From Candidatus Anammoxibacter sp. (GTDB taxonomy: Bacteria; Planctomycetota; Brocadiia; Brocadiales; Anammoxibacteraceae), in NCBI GenBank assembly GCA_021777055.1, contig JAIQZO010000054.1, positions 1-37,255 of the forward strand: a stretch of 37,255 bases of DNA, written 5' to 3'. Shown one piece after another: positions 1 through 6,570 of this stretch. The notes under the pieces are model-generated. The model made no database searches. It was not told where the DNA came from and saw only the letters and a list, made by a program, of their open reading frames with translations. Within the stretch, counting starts at the first letter, position 1, and every line of letters begins with the position of its first letter. The position numbers and the translations under genes were made by a program.

Positions 1-44
1 ACCTAAAGTTAATAGCTTTGTTTTTTATTAATAATAAATTTCTA

Positions 45-138
45 TAATTTTAGGCATTTTAGTGCACTTTAGGCATTTTAGGCACTTAATGTTAGCACAC
101 ATATGTGTTCCGCAAATATCTAACCGGACAATGCTGAT
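45..138 (+). repeat. Left copy of a diverged inverted repeat
   Basis: This segment recurs in inverted orientation at about 1863-1953. Shared blocks, in the same order, are TAGGCATTT (71-79 against 1921-1929 reversed), CATATGTGT (100-108 against 1892-1900) and CTAACCGGACAA (120-131 against 1870-1881). Inside this copy a unit beginning TTTAGGCATTTTAG is directly repeated (49-67 and 68-85). Between the blocks the copies differ by substitutions and small indels. It could be the end of a decayed mobile element or a dispersed intergenic repeat; the sequence does not decide. Confidence 0.55.
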
Positions 139-147
139 TAAATTTAG

Positions 148-348
148 GAAAACTTCGCTTTTCCACCTAAATTTCTAAAGAGCCCTCTTTATTTTATTAT
201 CAAAGACAGAGAAAGTAAAAGTAAACAGGACGATTCTGAGCTATGGAGGGAATTAAAGTCTCATGATTACAAAGATTTGAAACATCCGCCAAGCAAAGGG
301 GCAGAAAGAGATGCTCCTAGAGTTAGCTTTGACGAAGCAAAACAATAA
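148..348 (+). pseudogene. C-terminal remnant of an unrecognised small protein
   Basis: An open frame without any ATG, GTG or TTG near its beginning runs from after a TAG at 145-147 to a double TAA at 346-351. Its last 50 or so residues look coding: charged, with Lys/Asp/Glu runs, and ending PRVSFDEAKQ. The upstream part is a hairpin-like A+T stretch (AAATTTAGG near 140 against CCTAAATTT near 166) rather than plausible protein. I read it as the tail of a small gene whose start was lost. The family is not recognised. Function unknown. Confidence 0.3.
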
Positions 349-1130
349 TAACTAATTTAATCAGGCAATCGTATAGAGTTGGCGTTTGTTTTTCTTTGCA
401 ATACAAACGTTACTTATATAGGTAGCTGTTCATAGAAAAAACATTTAAGGGATAGGAAGAAATTGCAATCACAGAGTTTCTTCTAAACCAAGAAGTGTTA
501 TCTTACAGAAGAAAACTGTTGAAATATGATACCACATGACGTATTATACAATACCATATACAGTATCATCGAGCAGCACCACTTAAGATAATTAATACAA
601 TTCTTGATACAAATCTTTGATAATCTAGGATGAGCAACGAAATAACTTACATATTTAGGTTAGATCTGTTCAAATTGATTTCGCTAAATCGAAAACATAT
701 GCTTCGCAAATAAAAATTTGGCAATTAATGTTAGATCAAGGATCATCTACCTTTGAATGTTAAATGTGCCAGTTATTTTTACATACTTTCTTGTGTAAAT
801 TAAGGAAGGTGGATGAAATAAATTGTGCTTATAACACTTAGATTTACGTTAGATTTGTTCAAATCAATTGAACCAAACCAGAAGCAAGGCCTTCTCCACG
901 TTGGGGATTTGGTGATTGAAATTTGGGCAAAGATAATGTGAAGATTAGTGTTACATACACAATTTATTACATGCACGTTTCTAAGTAAACATCATAAGAG
1001 ATATTTCTTATGGGGGGGGGACTTTATTTAGTATCCCAAGGAATCACCATTTTCTAGAATTAACAGTTGCATCTGCAACAAAGATCATAGTAACACACAA
1101 TATAAAAAATATTATAGGGGTAAATAGATT
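349..1130. other. Gene-free stretch with diverged direct repeats and a G9 tract
   Basis: No convincing gene on either strand. A motif beginning GTTAGATCTGTTCAAAT (about 659-675) recurs as GTTAGATTTGTTCAAAT (about 848-864), and GTTAGATC occurs again near 729. An ACATATG..TCGCAAAT block near 696-711 resembles the inverted-repeat copy near 99-117. At 993-1012 CATAAGA and TCTTATG form a 7-bp inverted repeat that runs into nine G residues (1012-1020), unusual in DNA this A+T rich. The stretch reads as decayed accessory DNA. Confidence 0.5.
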
Positions 1131-1168
1131 TTGGAGTTAGAGCTATAACTCCAAGACTGCTTTTGGAG
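1131..1168 (+). promoter_or_regulatory. Probable autoregulatory operator of the ribbon-helix-helix gene
   Basis: A perfect 9-bp inverted repeat, TTGGAGTTA (1131-1139) and TAACTCCAA (1146-1154), is separated by six bases. A third half-site-like TTGGAG follows at 1163-1168, merging with the ribosome binding site of the gene starting at 1179. Ribbon-helix-helix repressors usually bind such repeated half-sites over their own promoter, so negative autoregulation is the simplest reading. That it binds this protein is inference from position and symmetry. Confidence 0.55.
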
Positions 1169-1178
1169 GAACAATAAA

Positions 1179-1427
1179 ATGAGTGCATTAAGTTTGCGAT
1201 TACCAGATTCAATACATAATCATATTAGAGAAGTTGCCAAAAAAGAGGGAGTGTCAATTAACAAGTTTATATCAGCAACACTTGCAGAGAAAGTATCAGT
1301 AATGTTAACCGATGACTATTTAAAAGGTAAAGCGCTAAGGGACAGAAAAAATGAATGTAAAAAGATATTAGGCAAAGCTCCTGATCGTAACTCCCATGCT
1401 AGTGGCTTATTACAAAAGAATAGCTAA
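1179..1427 (+). CDS. Ribbon-helix-helix (CopG/HicB-like) DNA-binding protein, antitoxin-like
   Basis: An 82-residue protein. Residues 3-7 (ALSLR) form a likely DNA-contacting beta strand. They are followed by two helices, about 12-22 and 26-40, with the usual GVSINKFI turn, which is the ribbon-helix-helix pattern of CopG/HicB-type antitoxins. Residues 44-70 are a charged tail. The final residues (NSHASGLLQKNS) lack the acidic ending I associate with this family, so the 3' end may be altered. The start is fixed by GGAGGA at 1165-1170, eight bases before the ATG. No toxin gene follows: downstream is about 560 bp without a credible gene, so it is an orphan. A palindromic operator lies directly upstream. 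It probably acts as an autorepressor; any toxin partner is unknown. Confidence 0.75.
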   Translation: MSALSLRLPDSIHNHIREVAKKEGVSINKFISATLAEKVSVMLTDDYLKGKALRDRKNECKKILGKAPDRNSHASGLLQKNS

Positions 1428-1989
1428 ATCTGATTAGATGGCGTTTTCGCTTCCTGCCCCCATCATTGAGTATAAATGGCCGGCAAGACAGTTGATTAGA
1501 AATTATGCTCTTCGCACATTTTCTACGGTAATGAAATAGGCGAAGAGCCTTAACTTAGTTCAAATCATCATTACTCAAATTTAACATTGAGAAATTTTAT
1601 TATGTTCGTTTGATTTTATCGCTCTATTCATACGACATCTACAAAGAAATCAAATGGCACCCAATTTTTAAGCAGAAAACAAAATGTACATTGACACCTT
1701 CAGGAGATATAAGCACACCATTGAAATATCAGTTCTGTTTTAGGACTGTCATCATTGCTCTCTTGCAAGCCATCCATCCATCTGCATTTTGTAACAAGTT
1801 TCCATTTGTTAAGGTTTTGACTTTAACTATAAGGTCAGAAATAAATGGACTACCTACTTTTTTTCAGTGTTGTCCGGTTAGCTTTTGCTTCACACATATG
1901 CTTACTATCATTTAGCGCCTAAATGCCTAGAATGAGCTAAAATTATTGCCTACAGTGGCAATTGCTGTTTGTTTATAGGAGATTAAATT
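1428..1989. other. Intergenic region with one strong hairpin
   Basis: I see no supported gene. GCTCTTCGC (1507-1515) and GCGAAGAGC (1540-1548) form a perfect 9-bp inverted repeat with a 24-base loop, lacking a T-run for a classic terminator. The only long frame (1610-1915) starts with TTG, has no ribosome binding site, and its protein is low-complexity and Phe/Cys-rich. The right copy of the inverted repeat ends this stretch, and an AGGAG motif serves the next gene. Confidence 0.5.
1863..1953 (-). repeat. Right copy of the diverged inverted repeat
   Basis: Reverse-complement partner of the 45-138 segment. The 12-base block TTGTCCGGTTAG (1870-1881), ACACATATG (1892-1900) and AAATGCCTA (1921-1929) are the reversed counterparts, in mirrored order. 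The two copies bracket about 1.7 kb that includes the ribbon-helix-helix gene and its operator, giving the shape of a small composite or non-autonomous element. No transposase and no clear target duplication were found. Confidence 0.55.
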
Positions 1990-3600
1990 ATGAGAAACCT
2001 TCCATTAATAGGAACCTTACTTATCATTTTATTATTCTGTGGTAAGACCTTAATTGTTTATGAACCAGAGCATGGATTCAATCAGAATCTTTTTGCCCAG
2101 GAGATTAATAAAGTATCTGATTGGGGGTATAAGTTGCAGGGTTATACTCCGGACCTTTTATCTATTAATGATTCACAGTTTGATCTGATAGTAATGGATT
2201 ATTCACTCTCAGGCGGACCGGAAGATGAGTTTACAGCCGAAGATATAAACCGTTTAAAATTTGACGGGGCATGTAAACGGAAGATAATACTTTCATATAT
2301 GAGTATTGGCGAGGCAGAAGAATTTAGGTTTTATTTTAATGATATGCCAAAAGAGCTTTTATTTGATACTCCAAATCCTCAGTTTCCTGACAATATTAAG
2401 GTAAGATTCTGGGATGAGAGATGGCAGAGTATTATTTTTGGCAATGCGGAAGAAGGTCCCGATAAAAGCTATCTTGATAGAATTATAGATGCCGGATTTG
2501 ATGGTATTTATTTAGACCTCGTTAGTGCTTTTGAATTTTTTGGACCAAAAGAGATTGATGGTAATGGTGAAAGGGAGACAGCGGCAAAAGATATGATAGA
2601 CTTTATAATAAATATGACTGATTATGCCAGAAATATCAGAGGAAAGACAAACTTTTTAGTTGTTCCGCAAAATGGCCCGGGAATAATCGACCCGTTGAGT
2701 TACAGCTTTGCAGATAATCCTGAATTAGAGGCAGAAAAACAGAAGCAAAGGTACTTTTCTGCCATTGATGCAATTGGAGCAGAGGATACGTTTTTCTTTG
2801 GCAATAGGGAAAATAATAACCGATTAAACCCTGAGGAAGAGACCATCGCACTTCTAAACATATTTCGCGATTCAGGAAAAAAGGTCCTTGCGGTAGATTA
2901 TGTTCAGGATAAAGAAAAGATCGATATATTTTATGAATTGGCTGAAACAGAGGGATATGTTCCATATGCAACAGTAAGAGACCTGAATATTTTAATAATA
3001 AATAATGGCCATGAACCTGGGTGTAATGATGCGTTGGGTGGAGAAGAGACGCCTATTACCACACCAACACCCACAGTAACTTTAACACCACTATCATCAC
3101 CAACGCCAATGGGTACGCCCATTACAACACTAACACCCATTGTAACTTTAACACCATCACCTACACCCATAGCGACACCAGACGACGATGACGATGACGA
3201 TGACGATGACGATAATAATAAGTTATTTACTTTTGTTTGCCAAAAAGATTTTACCGCAAGATTTAGTGGTATAGAAGTCCTGCCTATTAGTGTTGGTGAT
3301 GTTATAGGTTGCAAGTTAACATTGAGTCAAGATATAACTAATCGTTCTCTAATGGGAGTACCTATATCAGTTAAGTTAAGAACCGGAAGCAAGACGTCAA
3401 TAAAGGTTGATCATGTTCAAGATATGACTGATAAAAAAGGAGAGATAGAGTTTGAAATAACTGCACTTAAACCGGGGTTAGACTGGGTTGCATGGGCAGT
3501 ACCTGATGAAAATGACAATATTGGTTTCAGTAAAAAAGATTACAATAGTGGAAATGCATGGGGTATGTTTGTCGAGGTACAAGAAAATATTAACGATTAA
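1990..3600 (+). CDS. Secreted GH114-like (endo-alpha-1,4-polygalactosaminidase / TM1410 family) protein
   Basis: A 536-residue exported protein. Residues 1-22 are a hydrophobic signal segment (LLIILLFCG; a Cys at 17 is not a good lipobox). Residues about 45-345 match the GH114/TM1410-MJ1477 barrel, with WGYKLQGY (45-52), DLIVMDYS (65-72), SIGEAEEFRF (105-114), KVRFWDERW (137-145) and the barrel strand DGIYLDLV (171-178). A Thr/Pro linker (about 353-397) built from two imperfect DNA repeats leads to eleven consecutive Asp (398-408). A C-terminal beta-rich, Ig-like domain of about 125 residues follows. AGGAG just before the ATG supports the start. It likely acts on amino-sugar polymers outside the cell; the substrate is not shown. 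It stands alone between decayed stretches. Confidence 0.75.
   Translation: MRNLPLIGTLLIILLFCGKTLIVYEPEHGFNQNLFAQEINKVSDWGYKLQGYTPDLLSINDSQFDLIVMDYSLSGGPEDEFTAEDINRLKFDGACKRKIILSYMSIGEAEEFRFYFNDMPKELLFDTPNPQFPDNIKVRFWDERWQSIIFGNAEEGPDKSYLDRIIDAGFDGIYLDLVSAFEFFGPKEIDGNGERETAAKDMIDFIINMTDYARNIRGKTNFLVVPQNGPGIIDPLSYSFADNPELEAEKQKQRYFSAIDAIGAEDTFFFGNRENNNRLNPEEETIALLNIFRDSGKKVLAVDYVQDKEKIDIFYELAETEGYVPYATVRDLNILIINNGHEPGCNDALGGEETPITTPTPTVTLTPLSSPTPMGTPITTLTPIVTLTPSPTPIATPDDDDDDDDDDDNNKLFTFVCQKDFTARFSGIEVLPISVGDVIGCKLTLSQDITNRSLMGVPISVKLRTGSKTSIKVDHVQDMTDKKGEIEFEITALKPGLDWVAWAVPDENDNIGFSKKDYNSGNAWGMFVEVQENIND
3049..3213 (+). repeat. In-gene Thr/Pro linker repeat and Asp-coding hexamer tract
   Basis: The linker of the GH114-like gene holds two related units, each with an ACACCCA, GTAACTTTAACACCA pattern (about 3067-3090 and 3132-3156). 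It then runs into a GACGAT/GATGAC microsatellite (3181-3213) encoding eleven Asp. The tract can gain or lose codons by slippage without changing frame. Acidic tracts like this can bind calcium or act as spacers; here that is inference. Confidence 0.7.
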
Positions 3601-4449
3601 TTATTGATGATCAACATAGAAAGATCTCAAAACAGAAAATCAGGTAAAGAGCCTGTAAAGAATTTTGTGTAAACCGCAAATCCAGCACTAGAAACAAGGT
3701 CTCTACTCTTTCATCAAAATGAATGGATAGTTGCCCGGTTTTCAATGCCAGCGGTGCGCTCTCATTGTCCATTTCTTTATTCTACCCTACAATGGTAGAA
3801 AAACCATTTTCAAGGCGGAACCATTTGTATGGAGGACATTTTGACCTAACAACTTTTCTGACACTGCTATTAACACTTTCAATGGTATTCAAATCAATAT
3901 ATGCTAGGCAGCTAATAAATGTATCTCTTCCGCCTTTAATGTTAATAGATATGGCCAATAAACTGATCGCCGCTCTAAGTAGCTAATCATTGTCACTAGG
4001 AGACCAGCCCAAGCCAGGCTTGATTTTCTATGCGCCATCTCAATCAAACAGTACCCCCAATGGTCAGTTGGTCAGGGGCCATGCCAGCCTTGAGCAGATG
4101 AGGATTAGTTCCAAAGAACCTTCAGATAGCAATAAGGCGGCGTGAACGCACCATGAAATGTGTTAAGCTACGTCCTACGAACAATGTTTAGGGTGTCGCT
4201 ACTATTTTCCTAAAAACTTAAAAAGGAAACAAGCTAAAAAAAATGATAAAATATCGCTTTTTTAAGAACATATGATAGAGTAATAATTAAGTATGCGTAT
4301 ACTTTTTGTATACTATAGATACATAAACAGATAGTATTAAATATAAAATTAAGATGTCCTAATTCATGCTTAGACTAAACGGACTGTACCTGTTAATACA
4401 AAATATGACGTTGTCATAAGATATCGAATTAGATTTCTATCCGATGGCC
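3601..4449. other. Gene-poor stretch with decayed fragments
   Basis: No intact gene. A minus-strand frame at 3782-3982 looks like a protein remnant and is listed separately. The part from about 4000 to 4160 is visibly richer in G and C than its surroundings (runs such as GACCAGCCCAAGCCAGG) and holds broken frames on the minus strand, suggesting DNA of another origin. From about 4200 the sequence becomes very A+T rich up to the tRNA 3' fragment. Confidence 0.45.
3782..3982 (-). pseudogene. Open fragment of an unrecognised protein, possibly transposase
   Basis: The minus strand is open for 66 codons, between an upstream TAG (3983-3985) and a TAG at 3782-3784, with no start codon at its upstream edge. 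The reading is protein-like, including LAYIDLNTIESVNSSVRK and then PPYKWFRLENGF. The IESVNSSVRK stretch recalls the C-terminal part of IS256/mutator-type transposases (IES-N-IRKV), but this is a weak, unaided impression. The plus-strand frame over the same bases (3723-3986) is probably its shadow. Confidence 0.3.
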
Positions 4450-4477
4450 AGGGGTCCGAATCCCTTCTGGCGTACCA
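4450..4477 (+). other. tRNA 3' end fragment (T arm, acceptor strand and CCA), likely an attachment-site scar
   Basis: The 28 bases fit the last part of a tRNA exactly. T stem AGGGG (4450-4454), loop TCCGAAT (4455-4461) and CCCTT (4462-4466) pair A-T, G-T, G-C, G-C, G-C. Seven acceptor bases CTGGCGT (4467-4473), discriminator A and CCA follow. The upstream 50 bases do not fold into D or anticodon arms and lack the complementary ACGCCAG 5' end. Isolated tRNA 3' ends are commonly left where tyrosine-recombinase elements integrate, and the decayed DNA to the left fits. No integrase is in the window. Confidence 0.6.
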
Positions 4478-4625
4478 GATATATTAAAAAAGTACCCATT
4501 TCTCCTGAATAAGTTTAGAAATAAATATTTAATCACATTTGGAGTTAATTCTTACGATTCTTACCAGATTTAAAACGATATCTATATCAGCATAAATATA
4601 GATACAGCCCCATGTTTGATTTACT

Positions 4626-4871
4626 TTACGCCTCATTTACCAAACGTTTAGGTGAATAAATCCTATTCACTCCTGATATCTTTTTTGGCTTTTTCTCATT
4701 GCTTGTATTAAAACAACCTTTAAACATCTCATAATAATGAGAGACAAAACCTTTTGTCCCTATTATACCGTTGTCTGTAAAGTATCTTGTTTTGAATCGT
4801 AGCCTGTCTATGCCGGTTAATTTATAATCCTTATTCCTTTCCTTTTTTATAACAGCCTCATTAATTGACAA
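4626..4871 (-). pseudogene. C-terminal relic of a REP-associated tyrosine transposase (Y1_Tnp/RayT type)
   Basis: About 81 codons whose only candidate start is a TTG (4871) without a ribosome binding site; a TAA lies five codons further up. The text RYFTDNGIIGTKGFV, then about 20 residues, then the end KKISGVNRIYSPKRL resembles the C-terminal tail of Y1-type single-strand transposases of the RayT family, which end in a similar G-Y-S-LKRL block. The catalytic HUH and Tyr region, expected about 150 residues earlier, is absent. It sits just downstream of the thiamine-enzyme operon, on the same strand, next to the tRNA fragment. Confidence 0.6.
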
Positions 4872-4976
4872 GCCCTTTGCTGTTTATTTTGTCTTTATTG
4901 ACAGCTCCTTAGTGTTGGCAGCGGAAGAATGCACTTAAAGGTAAAATATCTAATTTCGGTTAGTAGTGCATCACCC

Positions 4977-6569
4977 TTAATTTGGACTATTTGATTTACT
5001 CTTTAGTATAAATGCGTTAGGGATGTTTTTTTTTGTTTTAAATATATCGTCCCGCTTTATTGATAAACGGTCTACCTCCTTTACGTTGCAGCCCATGCTT
5101 TGCAATACTAATGAAGAATCCGCGACATTATTATTACTTATATCATCAACGCAAATAATGGTAAATTCCAGACCAATTGAAACCGCGGATTGTAACTCCC
5201 TTATATGGTGAAAAAGGGAATCTTTGTCAGAGATAAGAACAACGTTATCATTGGGATTACCAATTACAGCGCCTAACGCAAATGGAAGTCCTGCCCCTGG
5301 CAAATCACGGTCATCCATTATAAAAAGATTTTTATAGACGGCCTTTCTTAAAAAGCAGGATGCCGCAAGTGATAACTCTCTTCCATCTACTATAAATATA
5401 TCGTTGCAAGAAGAAATATCTTTGAGTGAATCAAATAGTTCGTCTAAATTTTTTAGCTCTTTTGATAACTCTAACGCCAATAGATCACAATTTTTATTAA
5501 AATCATCTCTCCATGTAGATAAATCTGTTTCATTCCATTTTAGTTCTCTTTCAAAATATGAGAGACTGCTATGGGGATCTGAATGTACCGGACAAAGGTT
5601 AGTAATGTTGTCCTTAAAAGATGACGGGTCAATTTCTATCTGAATTACCCCTTTTAGGTTAGGTGAGTCTTTTATTATAGAAAGAGCGTGTTCTGAATAC
5701 GGATCCATTCCTATTACAAGTAAAAGGTCAGTTCTTTTTAACAATTCAAGACCTGACGCGGCACTAATAAATAACGAGATATCTCCTGCATAACAATTAT
5801 CCTCGCCGCATAAAGCACCGGAACTGATGGTTGTCGTTATAACCGGGATTCCGAGCCGGTTTAAGTCCTGTTTTATCTCCTGGTATCTTCCTGGACGCCC
5901 AAAACCCTGTCCTAAAGTTATAACCGGCCTTTCAGATTCTTTAATGGCGTCGCACGCTTTTTTAAGAAAAAAGGGGTCGCCTTTTATATTACCTCTGTAC
6001 ATAGTCTTCTCAGCAGGAGGCATTATTTTTCGTCTTTTCTTTTCTGTAAGTATTTTGTATCTAAACAATACATCTGATGGAATATCGATATGTACAGGCC
6101 CTTGTATACCCTGCAACGCTTCCCTGAAAGCCCTGTATACTATTTGTGGTATTCTCTCCCAACTGTATATGATGCTGTTCCACTTGGTAATAGGATAAAA
6201 TATTTCATCCTGATTACAGCCCTGCAAGTTTTCCTGATGCGGTTTTATTTTCCAGCTTTGGAGCTGCGGGGCAATGGATATAACAGGCAGGTAATTGAAC
6301 CAAGCCTTTGACAATCCTGCTACCTCATATACAACCCCTGCGCCTACTGTTGCCATGGACACGCTTGCATATCCAGTAGAAGCGCTATATCCTGACGCCA
6401 TTAAAGCAGCAGAAGTCTCACTGCGTGGAACAGTTAAATTAATTTCTGGAAATTTTCCAAAGGCATCATAAACAGTACCTAATTGTTCGCCGGCGATAGA
6501 AAACACCTGCTTGATTCCACAATCAGCAAGTACACTTAAAAGTAGTTCACCTCCTGTTATTATTCTCAT
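4977..6569 (-). CDS. Thiamine-diphosphate enzyme paralogue with degenerate cofactor motif (acetolactate-synthase-like)
   Basis: A 530-residue member of the acetolactate synthase/pyruvate decarboxylase fold: Pyr domain 1-170, central domain about 190-340, PP domain about 370-520. The catalytic Glu is kept (PRSETSAA, E51). The PP-domain motif is not: the expected G-D-G reads S-D-K (447-449), with D-D instead of N-D about 26 residues later. Metal/diphosphate binding is therefore probably weakened or lost. Its ATG follows the upstream TGA by one base (TGAAATG), with GAGGT inside the upstream gene, so translation is coupled to the 620-residue paralogue. It is likely a partner or regulatory subunit, or an enzyme with altered cofactor handling. 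Substrate unknown. Confidence 0.8.
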   Translation of the reverse strand: MRIITGGELLLSVLADCGIKQVFSIAGEQLGTVYDAFGKFPEINLTVPRSETSAALMASGYSASTGYASVSMATVGAGVVYEVAGLSKAWFNYLPVISIAPQLQSWKIKPHQENLQGCNQDEIFYPITKWNSIIYSWERIPQIVYRAFREALQGIQGPVHIDIPSDVLFRYKILTEKKRRKIMPPAEKTMYRGNIKGDPFFLKKACDAIKESERPVITLGQGFGRPGRYQEIKQDLNRLGIPVITTTISSGALCGEDNCYAGDISLFISAASGLELLKRTDLLLVIGMDPYSEHALSIIKDSPNLKGVIQIEIDPSSFKDNITNLCPVHSDPHSSLSYFERELKWNETDLSTWRDDFNKNCDLLALELSKELKNLDELFDSLKDISSCNDIFIVDGRELSLAASCFLRKAVYKNLFIMDDRDLPGAGLPFALGAVIGNPNDNVVLISDKDSLFHHIRELQSAVSIGLEFTIICVDDISNNNVADSSLVLQSMGCNVKEVDRLSIKRDDIFKTKKNIPNAFILKSKSNSPN

Positions 6570-6570
6570 T

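Noticed and set aside
41..180. Integron attC site
   Set aside because: CTAAC and GTTAG elements occur, but in the wrong order and spacing for paired R'' and R' sites, and no integrase or cassette array is present.
1610..1915. 101-codon open frame on the plus strand
   Set aside because: Starts with TTG, has no ribosome binding site, is Phe/Cys-rich without any domain pattern, and runs into the inverted repeat.
2931..3314. Minus-strand frame with a poly-Ser run
   Set aside because: It is the shadow of the Thr/Pro and Asp repeat of the GH114-like gene.
4402..4477. A complete tRNA gene
   Set aside because: Only the T arm and acceptor 3' strand fit; no D arm, anticodon arm or matching 5' acceptor strand.
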